The translations under genes and the position numbers were made by a program. The notes beneath the pieces are model-generated. The model worked only from the letters and a program-made list of their open reading frames with translations, had not been told where the DNA came from and did not search any database. Shown piece after piece: positions 6,531-13,248 of a DNA stretch of 39,625 bases (the first letter of the stretch is position 1; each line of letters starts with the position of its first letter). The stretch covers positions 1 to 39,625 of the forward strand of contig CADCHE010000017.1 of assembly GCA_902801205.1 (NCBI GenBank). The letters are read 5' to 3'. Source of the stretch: an uncultured Bacteroidia bacterium. Lineage in GTDB: Bacteria; Bacteroidota; Bacteroidia; Bacteroidales; UBA932.

Positions 6531-7169
6531 ATGAAACAGAACAGAAGAATACTCGCGACCATCGTCCTCCTCGCGCTGGCGACCCTCCTGGCGGCGTCCT
6601 GCTGCAACCGGAAGAAAGCGGAGGACCAACGTCCCGCCGTCGTTCCGGAAGAAACGTCACTCCTCACGGCCATCGATGACTACTTCATCAAGGAAATCGC
6701 ATCCCACTATGAACCAGCGCCGTACAGCGTTCCCTTCCATAACTTCCTGGCGGTCGATGACACGGACCCGCAGGACATCCTCGTCTGGGGCGACTTCTGG
6801 CTCCTGAACTACAAACAGGCCGGTGACACGCTCAAGTGCGTCTCCGGCGGCAACTACTCCGGAAAACTGCACCTCCGGAAGCGGGACGACGGCGGTTTCG
6901 ATGTCGTCTCCTTCGAGCAGGTCGGTGACGGCAGCCAGTACCTCCCGACGGCCAAAGCCATTTTCGGGGACAAGTTCGATGCATTCCAGAAGGCCAACGC
7001 CGATGAGAAACAGCGGGAGGAGATCCGCAAATCCGTTCTTGCCGCCTATGTCTCCAAGAACGGGCTTCCGGTGAAATACTACCAGGACTTCGGCTGGCCT
7101 GCCGTCCGCCTCCCGGAAGGCACGGCGGAAAACCTGGCAGCGTCCCGGAATCAATCCATGTCCCAATAA
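6531..7169 (+). CDS. Lipoprotein of unknown function
   Basis: The protein has 212 residues. The lipoprotein signal ends at Cys24 or Cys25 (LAASCC). The mature part is mixed alpha/beta. It contains LTAIDDYFIKEIASHYEPAPYSVPFHNFLAVDD, a strand-rich ILVWGDFWLLNYKQAGDTLKCVSGGNYSGKLHLRK, and a helical charged tail with FDAFQKANADEKQREEIRKS. The pattern of a small beta sheet around GDFWLLNY with a cysteine resembles a SnoaL/NTF2-like fold, but I cannot confirm this. ATG at 6531 is chosen because MKQNRR starts a good signal; an upstream in-frame start at 6471 would overlap nnrD. It sits between nnrD and an acetyltransferase on the same strand. Confidence 0.72.
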   Translation: MKQNRRILATIVLLALATLLAASCCNRKKAEDQRPAVVPEETSLLTAIDDYFIKEIASHYEPAPYSVPFHNFLAVDDTDPQDILVWGDFWLLNYKQAGDTLKCVSGGNYSGKLHLRKRDDGGFDVVSFEQVGDGSQYLPTAKAIFGDKFDAFQKANADEKQREEIRKSVLAAYVSKNGLPVKYYQDFGWPAVRLPEGTAENLAASRNQSMSQ

Positions 7170-7183
7170 ACCGCCCTAGCCAG

Positions 7184-7750
7184 ATGACAGAACAGGAAAA
7201 ATGCAATGCAGGTCTTCCCTATCGGTTCGATGACCCCGGGATGATCGCCCGGAAGACCCGTGCCATCCGTGAATGCGAGCGGTTCAACAGCATCGACGGG
7301 ACCGACTATGCCGCACAGTACGAGCAATTGAAGCGAATGCTGGGATCGGTCGGAGAACGCGTCTGGATCGCGAAGACCTTCAACTGCGACTGCGGCAGGA
7401 ACATCCACATCGGCAGCGACTTCACCGGGAACCACAACCTCACCATCCTGGACATCCGCGAAGTCTATATCGGCGATCACGTGATGATCGGGCCGCACAC
7501 ACTCATCACGACGGTCAGCCATCCCCTCTCCGCCCGGGAGCGGAGGGAATACCACGCCTGGGCGAAACCGGTGCGGATCGGGGACGACGTATGGATCGGT
7601 GGCAATGTGACCATCCTGCCCGGGGTCACCATCGGCGAAGGAGCCGTGATCGGAGCCGGCGCCGTGGTGACAGAAGACATCCCGCCCCGCTCGCTGGCCG
7701 TCGGCGCCCCCGCCCGGGTGATCCGGCGCCTGGAAGAAGAGGCAGAGTGA
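7184..7750 (+). CDS. Maltose/galactoside O-acetyltransferase family protein
   Basis: The protein has 188 residues, the usual length for the LacA/Maa/NodL family. The N-terminal alpha-helical Mac domain is present (GLPYRFDDPGMIARKTRAIRECERFN). It is followed by left-handed beta-helix hexapeptides: GRNIHIGSDFTGNHNLTIL, VYIGDHVMIGPH, VRIGDDVWIGGNVTILPGV and TIGEGAVIGAGAVVTEDI. TTVSHPL holds the catalytic histidine, and the C-terminal GAPARVIRR is the family signature. It transfers acetyl from acetyl-CoA to sugar hydroxyls in the cytosol. The exact sugar is unknown. It starts 14 bases after the lipoprotein gene. Confidence 0.9.
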   Translation: MTEQEKCNAGLPYRFDDPGMIARKTRAIRECERFNSIDGTDYAAQYEQLKRMLGSVGERVWIAKTFNCDCGRNIHIGSDFTGNHNLTILDIREVYIGDHVMIGPHTLITTVSHPLSARERREYHAWAKPVRIGDDVWIGGNVTILPGVTIGEGAVIGAGAVVTEDIPPRSLAVGAPARVIRRLEEEAE

Positions 7751-7771
7751 ACACCCTTTCCCGGAAATATG

Positions 7772-7779
7772 TATCTTTG
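7772..7779 (+). promoter_or_regulatory. -7 promoter box (TATCTTTG) for the EamA gene
   Basis: TATCTTTG lies 23 bases before the ATG at 7803, in the 52-base gap after the acetyltransferase. It suggests a new transcription unit here, possibly reading through to 11317. Confidence 0.6.
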
Positions 7780-7802
7780 CACTCCCAAAAGAGGGATAGA
7801 AG

Positions 7803-8726
7803 ATGAATGCAGGGATCCATATAGACCGGCGGCTGCCCGGCATCCTGGCGGGCATCACCGCCGGCATTTCGTACGGGACCAATCCGCTCTTCGCGAAACC
7901 CCTGCTGGAAAGCGGCGTCCCGGTGCTGGTCATGCTCTTCTTCCGCTACGCCCTGTCGGCGGGGATCCTGGCCGCATGGATGCTGCTCAAAAAAGAATCC
8001 TTCCGCGCAAGTCGCCATGAAATCGGCCTTCTGGGCCTTCTCGGGGTGCTTTTCGCCGGAAGCAGCCTCTTCCTGTTCCTCTCCTACGCCTACATCCCCT
8101 CCGGACTCGCTACGACGCTGGTCTACCTCTATCCGGTATTCGTCGCGCTGATCATGGTCTTCCTCCGCTTCTATCCGAGCTGGCAGACCTGGATCTCCAT
8201 CGTGGCCACCTTCGGCGGCATCCTCCTCCTGTCCCGGCCGTCTGCGGGCGAGACGGTCCGCCTGCCCGGCATCTTCCTGGCCGTCCTCTCTGCGCTCAGC
8301 TACGCATGCTACCTCGTCGTCGTTAACCGGAGCAAACGCATCAAGCGCGTTTCCGAACACACGCTCACCTTGTACGCCCTCATGACAGGCACACTGCTGT
8401 TCGCCTGCCTCCGGGCAGTCCAGGGGGGCAGCATGCTGGAAGGCATCCAGACCGCCGTAGACTGGGGCAACCTGCTGGGCCTCGCCCTCATGCCGACGAT
8501 GATTTCCATGCTCACGCTGGCCGTTGCCACCCGCTACATCGGGCCGACCAAAACGTCCATCCTCGGCGTGTTCGAACCGCTGACCGCGATCCTGATCGGT
8601 ACCCTGTTTTTCGGCGAGCCGCTGACCGCACGGATGGCCGTCGGCATCGCCGTCTGCATCGCGGCTGTCGTTTTCATGATCCTGCGCCCACACGATGGAA
8701 TAACACCCCCCAAAAAAGTGGAATGA
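7803..8726 (+). CDS. EamA/DMT family transporter
   Basis: The protein has 307 residues with ten hydrophobic segments, arranged as two EamA repeats (about residues 10-145 and 155-300). The first repeat opens with GILAGITAGISYGTNPLFAKPLLESGV, a typical DMT helix 1. Each repeat ends in a helix followed by a basic loop, as in VATFGGILLLSRP and IAVCIAAVVFMILRPHD. The FEPLTAILIGTLFFGEPL segment is the conserved late motif of the drug/metabolite transporter family. It is an inner-membrane exporter of unknown substrate, often amino acids or metabolites in this family. The stop lies 4 bases before the next ATG, so it is probably co-transcribed with the amidohydrolase fragment. Confidence 0.9.
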   Translation: MNAGIHIDRRLPGILAGITAGISYGTNPLFAKPLLESGVPVLVMLFFRYALSAGILAAWMLLKKESFRASRHEIGLLGLLGVLFAGSSLFLFLSYAYIPSGLATTLVYLYPVFVALIMVFLRFYPSWQTWISIVATFGGILLLSRPSAGETVRLPGIFLAVLSALSYACYLVVVNRSKRIKRVSEHTLTLYALMTGTLLFACLRAVQGGSMLEGIQTAVDWGNLLGLALMPTMISMLTLAVATRYIGPTKTSILGVFEPLTAILIGTLFFGEPLTARMAVGIAVCIAAVVFMILRPHDGITPPKKVE

Positions 8727-8730
8727 CGAC

Positions 8731-9288
8731 ATGAGGAAACGACTGACCGTATTTCTGATGATGATCCTTGCAGCACAGGCGGTGAAGGCGCAGGTCGACA
8801 TGCACTGCCACATGATTCCGGCCTCATACCTGGAGGCCGTGAAAACACACGGGATGGAGATGGACGAAGGATTCCCCATCCCCTCCTGGGACGCGGCCGC
8901 GCACCTGGCGTTCATGGACGAGGCCGGTATCCGCACCTCCGTCCTGACGATGCCGGCCCCGCAGCCGTATTTCGGCGACGCGGCGGAATCGGCCGCCGTC
9001 TGCCGGACGTTCAACGAAGAGGCCGCAGCCCTGAAAGCCCTTTACCCGGGCCGCTTCCGCTTCTGCGCCGCCCTGCCCCTCCCGGACGTGGGGAAAGCCC
9101 TGGAAGAGGCCCGCTACGCCTTGGAAGTCCTGGGCGCCGACGGGGTCAAAATGGCGACCAACAGTTACGGACAATACCTCGGCGACGAAGCACTCGACCC
9201 GCTGATGGCGTACCTGAACGAGCGGAAAGCCGTCATCATCACCCATCCGCTGGTGATGGCCACACTGAGTAAAACCGCGATACGATGA
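8731..9288 (+). CDS. Secreted amidohydrolase (ACMSD-like), truncated at the C terminus
   Basis: The protein has 185 residues; the amidohydrolase-2 family is usually about 300 or more. A signal peptide (MRKRLTVFLMMILAAQAVKA) leads into VDMHCHMIPASYL, which holds the HxH metal site. The family continues normally through AAHLAFMDEAGIRTSVLTMP, FCAALPLPDVGKALEEA and LGADGVKMATNSYGQYLGD, up to AVIITHP. There the family match stops, and the frame ends after an unrelated LVMATLSKTAIR. The second half, with the later metal-binding His and the catalytic Asp, is missing. The TGA overlaps the ATG of the next gene by four bases (ATGA). This is probably a remnant after an internal deletion, and is unlikely to be active. 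Confidence 0.78.
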   Translation: MRKRLTVFLMMILAAQAVKAQVDMHCHMIPASYLEAVKTHGMEMDEGFPIPSWDAAAHLAFMDEAGIRTSVLTMPAPQPYFGDAAESAAVCRTFNEEAAALKALYPGRFRFCAALPLPDVGKALEEARYALEVLGADGVKMATNSYGQYLGDEALDPLMAYLNERKAVIITHPLVMATLSKTAIR

Positions 9289-10388
9289 AAAGGATTTGCT
9301 ATTTTGCCGCATTATTGCTAACTTGTTCGACCATGAACGCACAACAAATGGATCAAACACTGACTCCCCGCAGGCAGGGGCTGGCCGTCATCGCCGCCCT
9401 GGAAGCCAAGGGAGACCAGGCCGGCCTGGAAACGGCGCTGGCCGAAGCTATCGACGGCGGGCTCGCCGTCAATGAAGCCAAAGAAGCGCTGTCCCAGCTC
9501 TACGCCTATACCGGATTTCCCCGCTCACTGAACGCATTGGGGACGTTGAAGAAGGTGCTCGAGGCCCGTCAGGCTGCCGGAATCAAAGACCTTCCCGGGA
9601 AAGAAGCCGACCCGCTGCCGGCGGACTACGATGCCCTGAAACAGGGAACCGCGGTCCAGACCCGGCTCTCCGGCCAGCCCTTCGACTACCGGTTCGTTCC
9701 GGCGACCGACTACTACCTCAAGGCCCACCTGTTCGGGGACATCTTCGCCCGCAACAACCTTAGCTTTGCAGACCGGGAGATCGTCACGGTGAGCGCCATT
9801 TCGGCCCTGCCCGGCTGCGAACCGCAGCTGACGGCCCACGTCGCAGGCGCCCGGAACATGGGCGTGACCGACGGCGAACTGCGCGCGCTGCCCGCCCTGC
9901 TGGAAGCAAAGGTCGGCGCGGCTGAGGCCGAACGGCTGCGCGGCGCCCTGTCCGCCGTCCTGGGAGACCCCCATACGGCCGTGCAGACGGTCGACTTTTC
10001 CGTCTGGCCCCAAGGCGAGCCGAACACGGCATATGCGCAGTATTTCACCGGAAACAGCTACCTGGCGCCCATGGAGGGCGGCTGTGCCAATGTCACTTTC
10101 GAGCCCGGCTGCCGGAACTTCTGGCACATCCACCACAAGCAGGTGCAGGTACTCATCTGCGTCGCCGGCCGCGGCTGGTACCAGGAATGGGGCAAGCCCG
10201 CCGTCCCGATGACGCCCGGGACGGTCATCGCCATTCCGGCGGAGACGAAGCACTGGCACGGTGCCGCCCGCGACAGCTGGTTCCAGCACCTGACCTACCA
10301 CACGTCCGTCCAGGAAGGCGCTTCCAACGAATGGCTGGAGGCCGTCTCGGACAGTCAATACGAAAGCGTACACCAACAGAACCCGTAA
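9285..10388 (+). CDS. Secreted carboxymuconolactone decarboxylase-cupin fusion protein
   Basis: The protein has 367 residues. A signal peptide ends near residue 19 (MKRICYFAALLLTCSTMNAQ). Two CMD/AhpD-type helical repeats follow. The first is at about 35-95 (LAEAIDGGLAVNEAKEALSQ, lacking the Cys pair). The second is at about 125-210, with LSFADREIVTVSAISALPGC and QLTAHVAGARNMGVT, which retains one Cys and the His. A cupin domain covers about 245-345: FEPGCRNFWHIHH, VLICVAGRGWYQEWG, GTVIAIPAETKHWHG, giving a metal site from HIHH, Gln and His. The reaction is not known. Such fusions occur in gut Bacteroidota near flavodoxins and hydrolases. The start overlaps the previous stop, so translation is probably coupled. 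Confidence 0.85.
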   Translation: MKRICYFAALLLTCSTMNAQQMDQTLTPRRQGLAVIAALEAKGDQAGLETALAEAIDGGLAVNEAKEALSQLYAYTGFPRSLNALGTLKKVLEARQAAGIKDLPGKEADPLPADYDALKQGTAVQTRLSGQPFDYRFVPATDYYLKAHLFGDIFARNNLSFADREIVTVSAISALPGCEPQLTAHVAGARNMGVTDGELRALPALLEAKVGAAEAERLRGALSAVLGDPHTAVQTVDFSVWPQGEPNTAYAQYFTGNSYLAPMEGGCANVTFEPGCRNFWHIHHKQVQVLICVAGRGWYQEWGKPAVPMTPGTVIAIPAETKHWHGAARDSWFQHLTYHTSVQEGASNEWLEAVSDSQYESVHQQNP

Positions 10389-10404
10389 AGATACGTAAAC
10401 ACCC

Positions 10405-10818
10405 ATGCTGAAAAAGCTGCTGACCGCGCTTCTCGTCCTGTGCCCCCTGTTCTTCGGAACCGGGGCGCAGGCGCAGCGCATCACCGATTCCTCGTACCGG
10501 ACCATCGGTCACATCAAGAGCGACGGCACCATCCAGGACGGATCCTACCGGATTGTCGGCCACATCAAAAGCGACGGTACCGTACAGGACGCTTCCTACC
10601 GCATCGTCGGCCATATCAAGAGCGACGGCACGGTCCAGGACGGCTCCTACCGCATCATCGGCCATATCAAGCGCGACGGGACGGTCCAGGACAGCTCGTA
10701 CCGCATCATCGGACACATCAAAGACGACGGCACGGTCCAGGACAGTTCCTATCGTATCATCGGCCATGCGGACGACATCCCGAAGGAATGGGCCGCCTGG
10801 TATTTTTTCTTCTTCTGA
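10405..10818 (+). CDS. 5-fold beta-flower repeat protein
   Basis: The protein has 137 residues. A signal peptide of about 24 residues ends at GAQAQ. Residues 28-112 are five exact 17-residue repeats of the form D-x-S-Y-R-x-I-G-H-I-K-x-D-G-T-V-Q, and a sixth partial copy spans 113-122. The end EWAAWYFFFF is the aromatic tail seen in Bacteroidota proteins annotated as 5-fold beta-flower. Each repeat probably forms a short beta hairpin arranged radially. It is predicted to be exported to the periplasm or surface. No function is known. The gene lies 16 bases after the CMD-cupin gene and 4 bases before the exonuclease gene. A second repeat protein with a different period is encoded at 12005-12490. 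Confidence 0.85.
   Translation: MLKKLLTALLVLCPLFFGTGAQAQRITDSSYRTIGHIKSDGTIQDGSYRIVGHIKSDGTVQDASYRIVGHIKSDGTVQDGSYRIIGHIKRDGTVQDSSYRIIGHIKDDGTVQDSSYRIIGHADDIPKEWAAWYFFFF
10486..10770 (+). repeat. Coding tandem repeat, 51-bp unit
   Basis: Five full 51-base units and one partial unit encode the 17-residue repeats of the beta-flower protein. Units are similar but not identical at the DNA level (GGCCACATCAAAAGCGACGG is a typical core). Differences are mostly at third codon positions, which points to selection on the protein sequence and not to recent slippage. Confidence 0.85.
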
Positions 10819-10822
10819 CAAG

Positions 10823-11317
10823 ATGAAGGATTTCGCGGCGATTGACTTCGAAACGGCGAACGAATGCCCCTCCAGCGTCTGCAGCGTCGGAGTGGTCGTC
10901 GTCCGGGACGGCGAAGTCGCTGATTCCTTCTACAGCTTGATCCATCCGGAACCGGAGTATTACCAGTGGTTCTGCCGCCAGGTACACGGGCTGGGGCCGG
11001 AGGACACGGAGGACGCTCCGGTCTTTCCCCGCGTGTGGGAGAAGATTGCGCCGCGGATCGAAGGGCTCCCCCTTGTGGCGCACAACAGCCGCTTCGACGA
11101 AGGTTGCCTCAAAGCCGTCTTCCAGGTGTACCGGATGGACTATCCCGACTACAAGTTCTACGACACCCTGGCCGCTTCACGCCGCCATTTCAGGAAAACG
11201 CTTCCCAACCACCAGCTGCAGACCGTCGCCGCCGCCTGCGGATACGACCTCACCCGGCACCACCATGCCCTGGCCGACGCGGAAGCCTGCGCCCGCATCG
11301 CCCTGCAGTTGCTATGA
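10823..11317 (+). CDS. 3'-5' exonuclease, DnaQ/DEDDh family
   Basis: The protein has 164 residues, a single exonuclease domain. ExoI is FAAIDFETANECPSSVCSVG with the catalytic Asp and Glu. ExoII is GLPLVAHNSRFDEGCLKAVF with the second Asp. ExoIII is HHHALADAEACARIALQLL with the His and last Asp, so the DEDDh set is complete. The RQVHGLGPEDTEDAP segment is typical of stand-alone DNA polymerase III epsilon-like nucleases. It hydrolyses DNA or RNA 3' ends in the cytosol; the precise role (proofreading, repair or RNA trimming) is unclear. ATG at 10823 is 4 bases after the beta-flower stop. A strong bidirectional terminator follows at 11325. Confidence 0.9.
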   Translation: MKDFAAIDFETANECPSSVCSVGVVVVRDGEVADSFYSLIHPEPEYYQWFCRQVHGLGPEDTEDAPVFPRVWEKIAPRIEGLPLVAHNSRFDEGCLKAVFQVYRMDYPDYKFYDTLAASRRHFRKTLPNHQLQTVAAACGYDLTRHHHALADAEACARIALQLL

Positions 11318-11324
11318 AACAAAA

Positions 11325-11349
11325 AAAGTGCAGCCTGAAGCTGCACTTT
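11325..11349. terminator. Bidirectional intrinsic terminator
   Basis: A perfect 10-bp inverted repeat, AAAGTGCAGC and GCTGCACTTT with a 5-base loop, lies between the convergent exonuclease (+) and Hsp20 (-) genes. A run of A precedes it on the plus strand, which gives a T tail for minus-strand transcripts. Plus-strand transcripts end in CTTTCC. Confidence 0.85.
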
Positions 11350-11373
11350 CCATCCCCCCCACGGGGTTCTGTT

Positions 11374-11811
11374 TTACTGAATCTCTATCTGGCGGACCGC
11401 CTTCTGGACTTCCTCAGGCGCGATCTTCGGAATACGTACATTCAGCACGCCGTTCTCGACCTTCGCCTCGATCTTGTCCGCTTCGGCATCGTCGGGCAGC
11501 GAAAGCATCTGCTGGAATTTCTCATAGGAGAACTCCCGGCGCAGGTAGCGTCCGTTATGCTTCTTCTCATTCTTCTCATGGTTCTCGGCCTTCTTTTCCA
11601 TGTTGATGACCAGGTTGCCGCCTTCGTCCACATGGACCTGGAAGTCATCCTTGGTGAGCCCGGGGGCAGCCAGTTCGACTTCGTATTCCTTTTCGTTTTC
11701 GATGACATTGATGGCCGGGGCCGTATAATTTGTTCTTTCCATCCAGTTGTTGTCGAAGAGATCATTGAAGATGTCAGGCAACCAGCTTTGCGTTCTTCTA
11801 ACAGGTAACAT
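11374..11811 (-). CDS. Hsp20/alpha-crystallin small heat shock protein
   Basis: The protein has 145 residues. The start MLPVRRTQSWLPDIFNDLFD is the standard N terminus of Bacteroidota Hsp20 proteins and decides the start at 11811; upstream codons are not family-like. The alpha-crystallin domain spans about residues 37-135: PAINVIENEKEYEVELAAPG, KDDFQVHVDEGGNLVI, RREFSYEKFQQMLSLP and the classic NGVLNVRIPK motif. It is an ATP-independent holdase that binds unfolding proteins in the cytosol as an oligomer. It sits alone between the bidirectional terminator and a secreted repeat protein. There is a 193-base gap upstream in which no clear TAnnTTTG box is seen. Confidence 0.94.
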   Translation of the reverse strand: MLPVRRTQSWLPDIFNDLFDNNWMERTNYTAPAINVIENEKEYEVELAAPGLTKDDFQVHVDEGGNLVINMEKKAENHEKNEKKHNGRYLRREFSYEKFQQMLSLPDDAEADKIEAKVENGVLNVRIPKIAPEEVQKAVRQIEIQ

Positions 11812-11932
11812 AACAAAAACAATTTTAATCTTCACCGGCATCCGGTCCTTACGTGGCCTTCCGTCCGGGTTCCTCAGCGGAACATCTCAGGAAAAGGCAA
11901 ACGGCAGGCCAAGACCGGGAAACCGGAAAGAT

Positions 11933-11951
11933 TGACACGCACGGCGTGACA
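11933..11951. promoter_or_regulatory. Near-palindrome upstream of Hsp20
   Basis: TGACACGC-ACG-GCGTGACA is an inverted repeat with one mismatch, in the 193-base gap between the Hsp20 start and the end of the next minus-strand gene. It could be an operator for Hsp20 or a hairpin after the repeat-protein gene. No T run follows. It does not match the CIRCE sequence. Confidence 0.3.
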
Positions 11952-12004
11952 GAAAGTCTTTTTCCGGTGCCAAAATGGCCGCTTGGGAAGACACGCAGGA
12001 GGCG

Positions 12005-12490
12005 TCAGCGGACGGAGAGGAAGGCGTACCACACCGCGACCAACTCCTCGAGCGTCAGGTAGCCGTCAATGGTGAACAACACATCGCGCTGGAAGGCCGA
12101 TGTCCCTTCATAGACCCGTCCGTCGCGGATTGTCGCAACGGCATCCCGCGTGAACGAAGACGTGCCCTTGTAGATCCTGCTGTCACGCACGGTATAGAGG
12201 ATATCGCTGGTGAAGGAGGAGGTTCCCTCATAGACCTTCCGGTCCCGGACGGTGCAGACGACGTCGCTCCGGAAGGGAGATGTCCCTTTGCGGACCTGAT
12301 CCGCCCGGACGGTAAAGAGGATGTCGCTGGTAAAGGAAGACGTCCCCTTGTAGACCTTGCCGTCCCGGACGGTGCAGAGGACGTCGGTCATGAAGCGGCT
12401 CGTCCCCCTGTAGACACGCACACCGTCCCCACCCGCCTTCAGGACGAAGGGCAGCGACAGCAGAAGCAGGACGGAAAGGAACGCTTTCAT
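12005..12490 (-). CDS. Secreted protein with six 20-residue repeats
   Basis: The protein has 161 residues. A signal peptide covers about residues 1-19 (MKAFLSVLLLLSLPFVLKA). Six repeats of exactly 20 residues start at positions 26, 46, 66, 86, 106 and 126, with the form V-Y-x-G-T-S-x-F-x-x-D-I-L-x-T-V-R-D-G-K. Each is likely a pair of short beta strands. The C-terminal LEELVAVWYAFL is aromatic, like the EWAAWYFFFF end of the beta-flower protein 1.2 kb away. I do not recognise a named family; it may be a six-fold relative of the beta-flower fold. The start at 12490 is chosen for its signal peptide. The promoter box ends only 5 bases before it, so the mRNA may be leaderless. It is a single-gene unit on the minus strand. 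Confidence 0.75.
   Translation of the reverse strand: MKAFLSVLLLLSLPFVLKAGGDGVRVYRGTSRFMTDVLCTVRDGKVYKGTSSFTSDILFTVRADQVRKGTSPFRSDVVCTVRDRKVYEGTSSFTSDILYTVRDSRIYKGTSSFTRDAVATIRDGRVYEGTSAFQRDVLFTIDGYLTLEELVAVWYAFLSVR
12068..12415 (-). repeat. Coding tandem repeat, 60-bp unit
   Basis: Six 60-base units encode the 20-residue repeats. Shared DNA cores such as GGTACCTCC-type codons vary at synonymous sites, so the repeats are old and kept by selection on the protein. The period differs from the 51-bp repeat at 10486-10770, and the two repeat sequences are not alignable at the DNA level. Confidence 0.8.
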
Positions 12491-12495
12491 ACTGC

Positions 12496-12527
12496 CAAAG
12501 GTATGAAATTCCGTCCGATATAGCAAA
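12496..12527 (-). promoter_or_regulatory. Complete -33/-7 promoter for the 20-residue repeat protein
   Basis: On the minus strand TTTG (12524-12527), 20 bases, then TACCTTTG (12496-12503) match the Bacteroidota consensus in sequence and spacing. The start codon at 12490 is 5 bases from the box, so transcription should begin at or next to the ATG. Confidence 0.6.
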
Positions 12528-12572
12528 ACCGGGGGCAAAGGAAAAAGATTAGGAATAAACAAATGAATCACT

Positions 12573-12580
12573 TATCTTTG
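12573..12580 (+). promoter_or_regulatory. -7 promoter box (TATCTTTG) for the DUF5723 operon
   Basis: TATCTTTG lies 28 bases before the ATG at 12609 and is divergent from the minus-strand promoter at 12496-12527. No good -33 TTTG is seen. Confidence 0.6.
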
Positions 12581-12608
12581 CATTCATTACTCCAACAAAA
12601 TCAATACG

Positions 12609-13238
12609 ATGAAAAAACGATTCATCGCCAGTACCTGGCTCTCTCTACTGCTCCTTTCCGTCTCTCTGCCATCCTGTGTAGACAAGGAATATGATTTCTC
12701 GAAGATTGACCATAAGATCCACCAGCAGAAATCCATCGTCCGGTTCAAAGATCCAATTCCATTCCCCACACCCATATTCTATGCATACGGAACGACGGAC
12801 CATAAAGGGAACGGGGACTTCACGCTGACGCTCCAGGAGACGCCGGACGGTTTCTTGCTGGGGAATCTCGAACTTCCGATGAGTAACGAATCCAGGGCGT
12901 ATGCCTCGAAAGCAGACATGAGCGCTACCATCATCTCTGACATTCCCTACGAATTGGAAGCGACGATATCCGCGGTTGAATACGAGCCCCCCCAGGAGGA
13001 CGTCGTATTCCCCTTCCGCCCTCTCGCCGGTGTGACCGTGACGCCTGACCACATCCGGATCATTCCCGGAAAGGAGATCCCTGTTTCCGTGTCTTTCACT
13101 TCCGGCAGCGCCTTCCATTGTGAAACCATCGCCCTGAAACTGAAGACCGACATCCAGACCCTCGACCTGAACGAGAATCAGGAAATTTCATTCAAAGACT
13201 TGAAAATCAGCTTCCCGGAAGGGGTGGACATCCTATAG
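12609..13238 (+). CDS. Lipoprotein of unknown function (CVDKEYDF type)
   Basis: The protein has 209 residues. The lipoprotein signal ends at Cys23, and the mature protein starts CVDKEYDFSKID. I know this opening from Bacteroidota lipoproteins that often precede outer-membrane barrel genes, many of which are longer than this one. The rest is strand-rich, for example GDFTLTLQETPDGFLLGNLELP and the IPVSVSFTSGSAFHCETIALKLKTD region. It suggests a beta-sandwich, but no domain is certain. It precedes the DUF5723 barrel gene by 10 bases, so the two likely work together at the outer membrane. Confidence 0.75.
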   Translation: MKKRFIASTWLSLLLLSVSLPSCVDKEYDFSKIDHKIHQQKSIVRFKDPIPFPTPIFYAYGTTDHKGNGDFTLTLQETPDGFLLGNLELPMSNESRAYASKADMSATIISDIPYELEATISAVEYEPPQEDVVFPFRPLAGVTVTPDHIRIIPGKEIPVSVSFTSGSAFHCETIALKLKTDIQTLDLNENQEISFKDLKISFPEGVDIL

Positions 13239-13248
13239 GAAAGAGACT

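Noticed and set aside
11960-11990. Sigma-54-like TGGCAC element near Hsp20 on the minus strand
   Set aside because: The second half (TTGC) is missing at the required spacing, and no sigma-54 activator is in the window.
10486-12415. Regular 51- and 60-base repeats as a CRISPR array or satellite
   Set aside because: The repeats are contiguous without unique spacers, lie in frame inside genes with signal peptides, and differ mainly at synonymous positions. No cas genes are present.
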